A DNA stretch of 64,000 nt from Dehalococcoidia bacterium (GTDB lineage: Bacteria; Chloroflexota; Dehalococcoidia; GIF9; AB-539-J10). The notes beneath the pieces are model-generated. The model had not been told where the DNA came from, did not search any database, and worked only from the letters and a program-made list of their open reading frames with translations. The DNA is taken from NCBI GenBank assembly GCA_016930935.1, contig JAFGFT010000026.1, positions 1 through 64,000 on the forward strand, written 5' to 3'. The translations under genes and the position numbers were made by a program. Below, one piece after another: positions 9,485-18,970 of the stretch (the first letter of the stretch is position 1; each line of letters starts with the position of its first letter).

Positions 9485-10630
9485 CTACTCGTTGTAGATA
9501 GTGTATTTCGGAGTAATCTCCGCAATACCAGCCCACACACTGAAGAATTCGTTCTGCTGGTCCCAGACCTGCTTGAAGAGTGGGTCGGATGAAGCGAATT
9601 CCTCACACTTTGCCCTTGTCTTCAGAGCAATATCTGCCTGGAAGTCATCGTCAACGTAGAAGACCTTCGTGCCATAGTCCTTGAACTTCTGGATACCCAC
9701 GGCGTTCTCGTACCCGATGTAGCCGATGCTGCGCATTGCCAGCGCGGCAAGTTCATCGTCGAACATACCCTGGAGGTCAGCGGGAAGCGCGTCATACCAG
9801 CCCTTATTCACGATGGCCGGCTTGAAGTAGCCGGGCGACTGTACGCCTGGCAAACCAACGTACTCTGCTATCTCCTGGAAGCCGAATGTCCAGTTCAGAC
9901 CGGCAGGGCCAAGCTCGAAGGCGTCAATAACGCCACGCTCCATGGCCGAGTACACCTCTCCACCAGGGATCTGAACCACGGACGCACCGTAGCTCTCCTG
10001 CAGTACCTCGCCCCAGAGGCCAAGGGCGCGGAACTTCAATCCCTTAAACGCGGCGGCGTTGTTGAGTGGCTTGTGCGAGTGGCAGAACAGCTCGGCTGCG
10101 CCACCGACAACGCCCTTCACATAGCCATAGTCCTCGTAGACGTCACTCATGATTGCAAGACCATCGCCATGTATGGCCCACACAACCCAGTCAGTCGTCG
10201 AGCCACCAGCGGGAAGACCTGACGAGCCAAGAATGTACGTGACAGGGCCCAGGCGGCCCATATCCATTGAAGCCGCCGGCGAGGCGATGTCGACAATACC
10301 GTCCTTGACCGAAGGAGTGCCCTCATCCCTGGGGATAATCTCGCCCGAAGCGGAGATTGTGATATCGAGCCGGCCATTGGAGGCCACCCTGAGGTTGTCC
10401 GCCATCTCGATGAGGACCAGGTTCTGGTCAGAGCCAGCCGTGTCAACGTCTGCCCACGTGCCAGTGTAGACCTTGTCTGCAGCCGCTGCGGGAGCCTCCT
10501 CCTCTTCAGCCGCAGGAGTCTCAGCCTCCTCTTCGGCTGCGGGTGGTGCGGCGTCAGGAGCACAACCAACCACAAGAAGCGTCAAGATTACGCCGATTGA
10601 AAACAGAATAGTCAGTGCTTTCTTATTCAA
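9485..10630 (-). CDS. dctP: TRAP transporter substrate-binding protein (DctP-type), lipoprotein
   Basis: Lipobox LLVVGCAPD; Ala/Glu linker; SASGEIIP...FKGLKFRALGLWGEVLQESYGASVVQIPGGEVYSAMERGVIDAFELG. Confidence 0.92.
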   Translation of the reverse strand: MNKKALTILFSIGVILTLLVVGCAPDAAPPAAEEEAETPAAEEEEAPAAAADKVYTGTWADVDTAGSDQNLVLIEMADNLRVASNGRLDITISASGEIIPRDEGTPSVKDGIVDIASPAASMDMGRLGPVTYILGSSGLPAGGSTTDWVVWAIHGDGLAIMSDVYEDYGYVKGVVGGAAELFCHSHKPLNNAAAFKGLKFRALGLWGEVLQESYGASVVQIPGGEVYSAMERGVIDAFELGPAGLNWTFGFQEIAEYVGLPGVQSPGYFKPAIVNKGWYDALPADLQGMFDDELAALAMRSIGYIGYENAVGIQKFKDYGTKVFYVDDDFQADIALKTRAKCEEFASSDPLFKQVWDQQNEFFSVWAGIAEITPKYTIYNE

Positions 10631-10831
10631 CTCTTCTCTTCCTCCTTTGGATACTTGCCTGGGTCAGGACCACGCGGACGTCACATAGATCACCTCCGCT
10701 CGCTAGATAGCTATGCATCTGTTTCTCTGTAACAAACGCAAAAAACGGCCGTCACACCTCGATGGTGCTCGGACCGTTCATCGGTCGTGCGGGATAGACT
10801 CGCTATCTCTCGCGTTCAGTATTCAGTTCTG

Positions 10832-11062
10832 TCAGCCGTGTCCGGCCTGATGAGAGACGGATGAGGGGACTGGTTCCGCACACGTGAAACAACCACCCAT
10901 GATTCGGAGAATTTCGCATTTAGGGATAACCGCGACGTGCCGTTGGCCGTGCCGCCTGTCATACACGACCAGTCTGTCGGGAAAGACCTCTGCGAGCGTC
11001 TCCCGTCCACACCCATCACATTTCACCATCCACCCACCATCTTCAGGATTCCAGCTCAGCAT
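10832..11062 (-). CDS. Small CxxC-containing hypothetical protein
   Basis: 76 aa with CDGC and CFTC pairs; aaggag upstream of ATG; no recognised family. Confidence 0.4.
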   Translation of the reverse strand: MLSWNPEDGGWMVKCDGCGRETLAEVFPDRLVVYDRRHGQRHVAVIPKCEILRIMGGCFTCAEPVPSSVSHQAGHG

Positions 11063-11301
11063 CCCTGTGGCTTCTCCTTAAGTCCAGCGATGGAGTACCC
11101 GGCACTCAGAAATATTCAAGGGTAATACGATAGTCGGATATGAAGATGCCTGTAGACATACACTATTACACAGGGCAGGTACGCCTTGTCAATAGACTAC
11201 ATGGCATAACACGAGTACTGCCACACACCTCAGAAGCACGGCCTCTGTGACAGCATGGAGCAAGCGCCACCATGGACGCCGCCACACGCCTGCGGACCGC
11301 G

Positions 11302-12276
11302 CTAGAACTCGGGTATCGGCTGGTCGATGAGGTCCCTGTGCGCCTTGCACTCTGCGATGTAGTCCCGCATGGTGGCGTCGAGGTCATACGACGGTTTGTA
11401 GTCGAAGTCCTTTCTGGCAGGTTCAAGGTCCATCACACGGTCAAGACTCAGAGAGGTAATCTTCTTCATCATCTCATCGTTCACTCTGAACGTGAGGTCG
11501 GCATCGGGCATGTGCTTCTTCGCCACTGCAACAAGGTCGCGCGCGGTCAGCGTGTAGCTCATGCTGTTGTAGATACGTCGCGTCAGGCGTGATTCATCGG
11601 CATCGTTAATGTCGATGAGCGCTTTGGCTGCGTCCTTCACATAGATGCTCGCCACCTCCACATCGGGGTCCACGAATACCTTGAAAGGATGCCCCAGTGC
11701 CGCCATCTGCAGCGTCCAGACTACGAACATACCCGGGGTGGTACCACCCCTGCCCGGACCGTTGACAATGCAGTAGCGGATGCCCCTGAAGTTGACTCCA
11801 AAGTGCTGCCAGTACGCCTCTCCCAGCCGTTCACCACAGACCTTGGTCGTGCCATAGAACGTGTTGGGCTTCTGCGGATAATCATCTGGAATGAAACGGT
11901 CGCCATCTGAGTACGTTGACGTTGTGCTTGAGTAAATGAAGCTTTTGACCCCGAACATCCGGGCGGCTTCAAGGAAGTGGTAAGTGCCGAGGACATTCGC
12001 GTTGAAAGCGAAGGATGAATCCCATTCAGACCGGGGAGGAATGAGGGCACCGACGTGGTAGATGGTATCGATATCGTTGTCACGCACCGACTCGGTCACA
12101 TGAACCATGTTCTCGAAGTCGCCCACCTTGACGTTGAAACGGCCCTTGATGTCGTCAAGGTACGGAGAGGTTGAGACACGGTCGAACACGGTGACCTTAT
12201 CGCCCCTCTCGACGAGCATCCTCACAAGGTGTCTACCGACGAAGCCGAAGCCTCCGGTCACAAGACAATTGGACAT
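11302..12276 (-). CDS. NAD-dependent epimerase/dehydratase (paralog of 5622-6596)
   Basis: CLVTGGFGFVGRHLVRMLVERGDKVTVFD...NTFYGTTKVCGERLGEAYWQHFGVNFRG; nearly collinear with the ORF at 5622. Confidence 0.87.
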   Translation of the reverse strand: MSNCLVTGGFGFVGRHLVRMLVERGDKVTVFDRVSTSPYLDDIKGRFNVKVGDFENMVHVTESVRDNDIDTIYHVGALIPPRSEWDSSFAFNANVLGTYHFLEAARMFGVKSFIYSSTTSTYSDGDRFIPDDYPQKPNTFYGTTKVCGERLGEAYWQHFGVNFRGIRYCIVNGPGRGGTTPGMFVVWTLQMAALGHPFKVFVDPDVEVASIYVKDAAKALIDINDADESRLTRRIYNSMSYTLTARDLVAVAKKHMPDADLTFRVNDEMMKKITSLSLDRVMDLEPARKDFDYKPSYDLDATMRDYIAECKAHRDLIDQPIPEF

Positions 12277-12386
12277 TCTGCTGCCTCCTCTTCCTGGTTC
12301 GGGCATGCTCACGGCGAGCTACTAGGACATGGCGCAGATACCTCAAGGTACCCATGCCGAAGGTCAGTGACGGCTGGCGACGGTCG

Positions 12387-12911
12387 CTAGCCGGTTGCGC
12401 GCCGCATCTCCATTATCATCTCCGCGGCCATGCGGGCACCCTTTCCGACCACCCCACGGCACATCTCAACCCCACCGGCCTCCTGGTACTTCCGAACTTC
12501 GTCAGGGTCCGACGTATCGAACGGCCGCCCCAGCGCGGCGTCCCTGATATCCCTGCACATGCAATGGCCAATCTCTTTCTCGAAGCGTCGATAGAACGCC
12601 TTGGAAACGGCAGTGGCAGCGTTCTTCTGTTCGACATTCGGCACACGCGGACTGTCCGTGATTCCGGCGACGCCGATAGCCATAATCCCGCCAATCAGTG
12701 CGCCGCAATGATTTCGTGTCCCTGCAATGCCGCCGGAAAGGGTCATGCCGGCACGGAGCGCGTTATCCATGGTATCCGGACCGCCGAGGTCCAGGTTATC
12801 TGCAATGGCCAGAAGAGCGCAACGCGCGCACCCGTGCATCTCCACAAGGCACTCTCCTGCCTGTTTCTCTATCCGGTCAAGAGTCTCCATCTCAGACGTA
12901 CTGAATTCCAT
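12387..12911 (-). CDS. C_GCAxxG_C_C-type redox-associated protein (paralog 3)
   Basis: GCARCALLAIADNLDLG...SGGIAGTRNHCGALIGGIMAIG...MCRDIRD. Confidence 0.75.
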   Translation of the reverse strand: MEFSTSEMETLDRIEKQAGECLVEMHGCARCALLAIADNLDLGGPDTMDNALRAGMTLSGGIAGTRNHCGALIGGIMAIGVAGITDSPRVPNVEQKNAATAVSKAFYRRFEKEIGHCMCRDIRDAALGRPFDTSDPDEVRKYQEAGGVEMCRGVVGKGARMAAEMIMEMRRATG

Positions 12912-13160
12912 CGAATCCTCCTTCCACGAATGACCCTGTCGAATGCCACCATGGTATCGCGCATTCTACCAGAGACAACAGCGGCTTCAAGGGTATTCAG
13001 CAGAGGAACAGCTACGAATGTGCAGCACCGGAACGCTGTGCTACGGCGGCAGAACGCCATCCAGACGATGTGCCTACCGGCCCGGGATGACGCATGACGA
13101 ACGCACGCGGAATCACCACCCCTGAATAGTGAGAATGCGCAAGCCCACGAGAGAGGACTG

Positions 13161-13220
13161 TGCTGCCACGCGGGAACTCGTGGCAGCATCACAAACGAAT
13201 GGCGGCTCAAAGCCGCCATT
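13161..13220 (-). terminator. Two consecutive hairpins downstream of the 13264-14316 CDS
   Basis: TGCTGCCACG/CGTGGCAGCA (13161-13170/13179-13188) and AATGGCGGCT/AGCCGCCATT (13198-13207/13211-13220). Confidence 0.5.
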
Positions 13221-13263
13221 CAGGAATGGTCACCCCTTCCTCAAGCCTGATAGCGCCTCGATG

Positions 13264-14316
13264 TCAGGCAACTTCTCTGGCCAACCGGTCTGCAAGCCCC
13301 CAGTAGGGGTCAACCCTCGGATGCACGAGAGGCCGCTCCGTGCCTGCACGGACAATCTTCATTCCGTCAGCCGTAGGCCGGACTTCACCCACAGCCGCGG
13401 CAAGGATGTCGTTGCGGTCGAACTCGGCAAGAAGGGCGGGAACATCAGAGGGGTCAGAGATGAGCAGGAGCGTTCCCTCGCTTATGCCGCAGAACGGGTC
13501 GACATCGAACATCTCCGCCGTTCTCTTGATGGCAGGCTGGATGGGAATGCTTTCCTCATCGATACGAAGACCATGGCCACTCGCGACCGCCATCTCGTAC
13601 AGACCACCCCACACTCCACACTCGGTGGCATCATGCATCGCATGAACTCCCGGGAAGCGGCGGGCGATTGCACAGTCGTCGAGAACAGACATCTGGAAGA
13701 AGACGTCTTCCGCCTCTTTCTGGAAGGAAGCCCCGCCCACGTCAATGAACTTCTGAGGGAAGCACACTGCGAGCAATCCCGTCATCTCGATTGCCGGGCC
13801 CTTGGTGACAACCACGACGTCGCCGGATTTCACACGATGAGGCCCACGCAACTCGGATTCGGGTCCAACCGCCATCGCCGTCGCACCGCCGACCATCGGA
13901 TAGTTGCAGCCGGCATAGCGCGCAGTGTGGCCGGTGACCACGCTGATGTCGTACTTGAGTGCTTCACCGTGTACCGACTCCCACATCTCCTCTATCTGTG
14001 CCTCAGTCATCTCCGGCGGCAGGTTGAGGTCGACTGACAGGTAGCGCGGCACCAGACCGGACACGGCCACGTCACACATCACGATGTGGAAAGCGAACCA
14101 GGCCGCTCTCGTGAAGCCGAAGGCGGGTACGATGAAGAAAGGGTCGGTCGACATCGCCATACATCCGTCTCCGGTACGGACGACTCCATAGTCGACACCA
14201 TGCCGGGGACCTATGATGATTTCAGGTGCAGGAGCACCGAGGCGCGGATAGATAACGCGGTCGAAGAACTCAGGGTTGATTTTGCCGAGTGCAGGCAGGT
14301 CGTGACTATCGGACAT
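13264..14316 (-). CDS. AIR synthase-related protein (HypE/PurM-like fold)
   Basis: DPFFIVPAFGFTRAAWFAFHIVMCDVAVSGLVPRYLSVDLNLP...VTGHTARYAG..YPMVGGATAMA...GDVVVVTKGPAIE; HypE/ThiL-like layout. Confidence 0.75.
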   Translation of the reverse strand: MSDSHDLPALGKINPEFFDRVIYPRLGAPAPEIIIGPRHGVDYGVVRTGDGCMAMSTDPFFIVPAFGFTRAAWFAFHIVMCDVAVSGLVPRYLSVDLNLPPEMTEAQIEEMWESVHGEALKYDISVVTGHTARYAGCNYPMVGGATAMAVGPESELRGPHRVKSGDVVVVTKGPAIEMTGLLAVCFPQKFIDVGGASFQKEAEDVFFQMSVLDDCAIARRFPGVHAMHDATECGVWGGLYEMAVASGHGLRIDEESIPIQPAIKRTAEMFDVDPFCGISEGTLLLISDPSDVPALLAEFDRNDILAAAVGEVRPTADGMKIVRAGTERPLVHPRVDPYWGLADRLAREVA

Positions 14317-14526
14317 ACATTCCTCCCTTCGCAGGTCTTAGCCTGATCAGGTCCTAAGGGTCCCCCACGCAGGAGTGGGGTTCTCAGCCTCACCATCGAA
14401 GCTCCCCCGGAACCAACGCCCCATTCTAGATTGCCCCCATTCCCCTGTCAAACCAAGCGTGAACAAGAAAGCTTGCCTGTGACACGCGGAGCCATGTACA
14501 GTGCACATGCCACCTCGGCAATTGTC

Positions 14527-14751
14527 ATGCAACGCCAACTGAGAGATCTCAAGACATACGACGCGATACGCGCCTTTGAGCGCGCCGGCGGTGTACGCCG
14601 CTCGGGAAGAGGCGACCACGTGAATCTGAAGATGCCAAACGGACGCATCATCACGTTGCGGACCACTGGCGACGTGAAGATAGGAAGACTCAAAGACGCG
14701 CTGCGGGAAGCCGGTATGACGTCCGATGAGTTCACCGTGCTGCTACAATAG
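14527..14751 (+). CDS. hicA: HicA-family mRNA interferase toxin (putative)
   Basis: TYDAIRAFERAGGVRRSGRGDHVNLKMPNGRIITL...IGRLKDALREAGMTSDEFTVLL; dsRBD-like HicA pattern with His in GDHV. Confidence 0.8.
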   Translation: MQRQLRDLKTYDAIRAFERAGGVRRSGRGDHVNLKMPNGRIITLRTTGDVKIGRLKDALREAGMTSDEFTVLLQ

Positions 14752-14761
14752 GGAGAGGACA

Positions 14762-14980
14762 ATGGAGTTCACGGTACTGGTCTACCCTGCTGAAGAAGGC
14801 GGCTATTGGACTCGTGTGCCGGCGCTTCCCGGATGCGGCTGTTGCGGAGAGTCAGTGGAGGAGGCAATCGAGAACACACGCGAGGCCATCGCGTGTCACG
14901 TATGCGCACTCAAAGAGGACGGGCAGGAAATCTCCTGCGCCTGTGAGTGTTTCCAGACACGGGTAACTGTGGATTGCTGA
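14762..14980 (+). CDS. hicB: HicB-like antitoxin, short and cysteine-rich
   Basis: MEFTVLVYPAEEGGYWTRVPALPGCGCCGESVEEAIENTREAIACHV...; follows hicA by 10 bp. Confidence 0.75.
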   Translation: MEFTVLVYPAEEGGYWTRVPALPGCGCCGESVEEAIENTREAIACHVCALKEDGQEISCACECFQTRVTVDC

Positions 14981-15138
14981 ACAAGGTACAGAGAAGTGCT
15001 CATGCACGCACACACATTCACAGCTAGCTGTCTTCCCGCTTTTCCGAGTTCATTCCAGAATCACATACTTGTGCGTAGCATCATGGACGACTGCATCCTC
15101 ACCCCTGTCACAATGAATCAGGAGCGGAGACAAAGCAT

Positions 15139-16140
15139 ATGAGAATCGAACATTCGCACGAACCGATTGAACGAAACATCGCCATGGAGCTCGTACGAGT
15201 CACAGAGGCGGCAGCCATGGCATCCGCCCGCTACCTGGGCAGGGGCGACAAGAACCTTGTCGATGAAGCCGCTGTGGTAGCCATGCGCTACGTACTTGAC
15301 AACGTGAGCATGGATGGCATCGTGGTCATCGGAGAGGGTGAGAAAGACGAAGCCCCCATGCTCTTCAACGGAGAGATTATTGGAGACGGTTCCAGTCCTA
15401 AGGTGGATGTGGCCGTGGACCCGATTGATGGCACAAACCTTGTCGCCAAAGGTCTTCCCGGCGCCATTTCCGTTGTCGCACTGTCAGAGCGCGGCACAAT
15501 GCATTGCCCTGAACGCTTCTTCTACATGGACAAGATCGCCACGGGGCCGGTAGCCAAGGATTGCATCGACATCAATGCCTCGGTCGAAGAAAACCTCGGC
15601 AACATCGCGGAAGCGAAGAAGCGCAACGTGAACGAGTTGACCGTCTCTGTCATGGACAGACCCAGGCATGCACAGTTGCTGGCCGAGATTCGAGCCACCG
15701 GCGCCAGGGTCAAACTTATCTCGGAAGGCGATGTTGCTGCGAGTATTGAAGCAGCTCTGCCTGACAGGGATGTCGACGTCCTGATGGGCATCGGTGGCAC
15801 GCCTGAGGGCGTCCTCTCGGCCGCAGCGATGCACTGTCTCGGAGGAGCCATTCAGTGCAAGGCATGGCCACGGGATGAAACAGAGAGGGCTGAGGCCCTT
15901 GAGGCAGGAATCGACATCAACAGGGTCTACAAGACCGAGGACCTCATCGACAGCACCGAGATATTCTTCGCCGCAACGGGAGTCAGCAGCGGTGAGTTCC
16001 TGAAAGGTGTGCGCTACTTCAGGGGAGGTGCCCAGACCCGCTCGGTCGCCATGCGCAGTCACTCCGGAACCGTGCGCTGGATAGATTCCCTGCACAACTT
16101 CGGCAGGCTGGACAAGCTCAGCTTCTTTGAGCTGCCCTGA
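15139..16140 (+). CDS. glpX: Class II fructose-1,6-bisphosphatase (GlpX)
   Basis: VIGEGEKDEAPMLFNGE, DVAVDPIDGTNLVAKG, MGIGGTPEGVLSAAAM motifs. Confidence 0.95.
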   Translation: MRIEHSHEPIERNIAMELVRVTEAAAMASARYLGRGDKNLVDEAAVVAMRYVLDNVSMDGIVVIGEGEKDEAPMLFNGEIIGDGSSPKVDVAVDPIDGTNLVAKGLPGAISVVALSERGTMHCPERFFYMDKIATGPVAKDCIDINASVEENLGNIAEAKKRNVNELTVSVMDRPRHAQLLAEIRATGARVKLISEGDVAASIEAALPDRDVDVLMGIGGTPEGVLSAAAMHCLGGAIQCKAWPRDETERAEALEAGIDINRVYKTEDLIDSTEIFFAATGVSSGEFLKGVRYFRGGAQTRSVAMRSHSGTVRWIDSLHNFGRLDKLSFFELP

Positions 16141-16162
16141 ACCGTGTACGCAATCCTTCTGC

Positions 16163-16203
16163 GCAGAGGGGAGAGGCGTGCCTCTCCCCTCTGCCTGTTT
16201 TCC
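16163..16203 (+). terminator. Rho-independent terminator of glpX
   Basis: Perfect 15-bp stem GCAGAGGGGAGAGGC/GCCTCTCCCCTCTGC followed by CTGTTTT. Confidence 0.9.
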
Positions 16204-16235
16204 GTAAGAAAGCCCCGGGGGTTCGCTTCGGTGGC

Positions 16236-16949
16236 TCAGATTTTCTCAGCGATGACGATGTGCTCTATTCCCAGTGGTTGCTCAAACCAGAGCATTCGTT
16301 GCAGTGGCACCAGCGCGCGCGGCACCAGGAAGGGCGACAACTTCCCCCACGTGCGACTTCTCACCACTTTCATTCCTGCTCTTTCTAACGCAACCTTGAG
16401 ACACTTCGCGCTGAAGTAGGGATTCGGCAACTCCTCAGCCCCCAACAACACGAAGCCCATGTTGACAGGATTCCACTTGTTAAGGTCGGACACTACCACG
16501 TAGCGACGTGAGACCCGCGCCATCTCGGCGAGCGCGGCATTGAAATCAACGATGTGGTGCAGCACGTGGTGCGCCAGTACCACATCGAAACTGGCATCGG
16601 CGAAGCCGAGGCGGGTTGCGTCCATGAGAGAGACTGTGCGGACCGGGTTCAGTCGCAGATTCTCCGTTGATGTATCAACGCCCTGCAGCTTGCACTGACG
16701 GGCAAGGTGAAAGCTGGTGATGCCCCAGCCACACCCGACCTCGAGGACGGACGTGTCCGCGTTGAGCGGCACATCCCGCCGTATCAGTTCTATGAAGTGC
16801 GTTATGTCCGCAGCAATCGACGGCCTGTCATGTTTGAATGCAGACCACTGTTCTTCCGTCTGATGACGACCTGTTGGTTCAGACACAATCGATACTAGAT
16901 ATACCACACGAGGAACCTGTTGCGCGATTGGAGTGTCGGGACTACCCAT
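16236..16949 (-). CDS. Class I SAM-dependent methyltransferase
   Basis: VLEVGCGWGITSFHLAR, DASFDVVLAHHVLHHI; start chosen at MGSPDTP. Confidence 0.85.
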   Translation of the reverse strand: MGSPDTPIAQQVPRVVYLVSIVSEPTGRHQTEEQWSAFKHDRPSIAADITHFIELIRRDVPLNADTSVLEVGCGWGITSFHLARQCKLQGVDTSTENLRLNPVRTVSLMDATRLGFADASFDVVLAHHVLHHIVDFNAALAEMARVSRRYVVVSDLNKWNPVNMGFVLLGAEELPNPYFSAKCLKVALERAGMKVVRSRTWGKLSPFLVPRALVPLQRMLWFEQPLGIEHIVIAEKI

Positions 16950-17124
16950 CACCTGCCATATCAACGCCGCAGGTCGACACATGTCGGACCTCTTCACGCC
17001 ACCATCCAAAGAACATGTGAGTGCAGAGCGAGGTTCAGGCGACCATGAAGACGGCATCGCTTCAACGGAGTCCGCTATCACACTGGTGGCTTTCGTGCTG
17101 CAAACCATTGCTTCTTTTTCATTA

Positions 17125-17157
17125 TTGCAGTACATTTTCCATCGGAAAATACTGCAA
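17125..17157. promoter_or_regulatory. Imperfect inverted repeat upstream of abiEi, candidate autoregulatory operator
   Basis: TTGCAGTacATTTTCC (17125-17140) atc GGAAAATACTGCAA (17144-17157): complementary except a 2-nt bulge. Confidence 0.55.
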
Positions 17158-17191
17158 TCCAGTACACGAGACGATGGAAGAGAGATAGCAC

Positions 17192-18013
17192 ATGTACCGA
17201 GACCGACTGCTAAGAGCCCTCATGGAACAGGGACTTGTCGTCTTCTCCATCGCTGAGGCGCGGCATGTCGCCGAACAGGAAGCAATACCCGCTAGCTCCG
17301 TTGCACCCCTGTTGGCAAACCTCACACGCAGTGAATGGGTATCTCGCCTGAGACGAGGTCTCTACGTAATGAGCGGACCTGTCCCCGGCACTACACCCGT
17401 GCACTCATTCACCATCGCGACACATCTCGTGGTCCCGTCAGCAATCAGTCACTGGTCAGCGTTGCACTACCACGGCCTTACAGAACAGATACCGAGAGTC
17501 GTCACCGCCTTCACGCCCAAGAGCGTCGTTACGCCCGGAATGCGCCGCCCTGCAGCAGCAGAACGACGAAGGAAGCACGCCTGGACCATCCAGGGAGTCA
17601 GATACGAGTACGTGACCGTCAAGCCAGAACACTACTTCGGCGTTGAACCAGTCTGGGTGGACGAGCACTCACAAGTTGGTATCACGGATAAGGAACGTAC
17701 GATTCTTGAGACCTTCATCTCACCCCGCACGTTCGGCGGCCTCGGACAGGCAATGGGGATACTCCAGGAGCATCTTGGCTCACTCCAGATCAGCAAGCTC
17801 ATTGACTACGCCCTCAAGTGCGGCACAGTGGCTGCCGCCAAGCGCCTTGGATGGACGCTCGAACACGCTGGTATAGATGAGCGCTACCTCACCCCACTTC
17901 TCGAGTTGTCATCCAGCGGGTATCACCTGCTTGACCCAGTACATCCTCGCAAGGGACCGCGCGAAAGGCGCTGGATGATTCAGAACAATATGCACGCACA
18001 CAACACAAGATGA
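17192..18013 (+). CDS. abiEi: AbiEi-family antitoxin / transcriptional regulator (type IV toxin-antitoxin)
   Basis: N-terminal wHTH, RLRRGLYVMSG, HWSALHYHGLTEQ; 4-bp overlap with the AbiEii-like gene. Confidence 0.85.
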   Translation: MYRDRLLRALMEQGLVVFSIAEARHVAEQEAIPASSVAPLLANLTRSEWVSRLRRGLYVMSGPVPGTTPVHSFTIATHLVVPSAISHWSALHYHGLTEQIPRVVTAFTPKSVVTPGMRRPAAAERRRKHAWTIQGVRYEYVTVKPEHYFGVEPVWVDEHSQVGITDKERTILETFISPRTFGGLGQAMGILQEHLGSLQISKLIDYALKCGTVAAAKRLGWTLEHAGIDERYLTPLLELSSSGYHLLDPVHPRKGPRERRWMIQNNMHAHNTR

Positions 18014-18882
18014 AGCAACTCTCGATTCGATTGCGCGAAGTCGCCCTGCTTCAACGAGTCCCTCAGGAAGTCATCGAGAAGGACTACGCCATCAGCTATG
18101 TCCTCGCTGGCATTTCCGCTCAGCAAGAACTCAGGGACGCCCTGGTGCTCAAGGGCGGAACAGCCCTCAAGAAGCTGTTCTTCGGGGAGTATCGATTCTC
18201 GGAAGACCTCGATTTCTCCTCCACAAGTGCTCCGACCGGCGAGAAGCTCGAAGATGCACTTAACGAGGCGGTGAGAGAAGCAGGGCGCATGATTTCCGTA
18301 CAGGGCCCTTTCGCTCTCCAGGTCGAACGCTACTTGGAGCGGAACCCGCATCCGCTCGGCCAGGACGCCTTCACCATCAGGGTCCGGTTTCCATGGCAAC
18401 GCCAGGCACTCTGTCGACTCAAGATAGAAATCTCCCACACAGAACCTGTCCTCATGAAGCCGGAATTGCGGACTTTGCTTCACGGTTACGAAGAAAAGCT
18501 AGACTGCCAAGTACAATCGTATCCGCTTGAGGAGATAGTCGCGGAGAAGCTTCGCGCACTCTTGCAGACGCATCAGAAGCTTGTGACACGCGGATGGAAC
18601 CAACCCCGCGCCCGCGACTACTACGACCTGTGGCGAATACTTGAAGACTACGGAGAGAGGCTGCAAAAACCCGTGATTATCGATCTTCTGAACAGGAAGG
18701 CCGCTCACCGCGCAGTCTCGTGGGAGAGTCTGGACGACTTCTTCACACAGGAACTGGTCGCCGAGGCAATACGAACATGGGACAGCAATCTCGGCACATT
18801 CGTTGCTGACCTGCCCGAATGCAGCATTGTCTTGAGACAACTCCGCGTTTCCCTTTCAGCGCTGCTGTTGAAGTCGCCCTGA
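18010..18882 (+). CDS. abiEii: AbiEii/AbiGii-family nucleotidyltransferase toxin
   Basis: VLKGGTALKKLFFGEYRFSEDLDFSS; EEIVAEKLRALLQ; RARDYYDLWRIL. Confidence 0.92.
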   Translation: MKQLSIRLREVALLQRVPQEVIEKDYAISYVLAGISAQQELRDALVLKGGTALKKLFFGEYRFSEDLDFSSTSAPTGEKLEDALNEAVREAGRMISVQGPFALQVERYLERNPHPLGQDAFTIRVRFPWQRQALCRLKIEISHTEPVLMKPELRTLLHGYEEKLDCQVQSYPLEEIVAEKLRALLQTHQKLVTRGWNQPRARDYYDLWRILEDYGERLQKPVIIDLLNRKAAHRAVSWESLDDFFTQELVAEAIRTWDSNLGTFVADLPECSIVLRQLRVSLSALLLKSP

Positions 18883-18970
18883 TGACGGCCCGCGTAGTTC
18901 ATCCCCCCTGCCAGCAGAACTCCACATTGCTCTGTAGCGTAGGCTGCGGAATCGAGCTGCTCCGCGTATC

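Noticed and set aside
12354-13097. 247-aa plus-strand ORF
   Set aside because: Antisense to the C_GCAxxG_C_C-type gene; His/Arg-rich shadow ORF.
13129-14037. 302-aa plus-strand ORF
   Set aside because: Antisense to the well-supported AIR-synthase-related gene; no recognisable motif.
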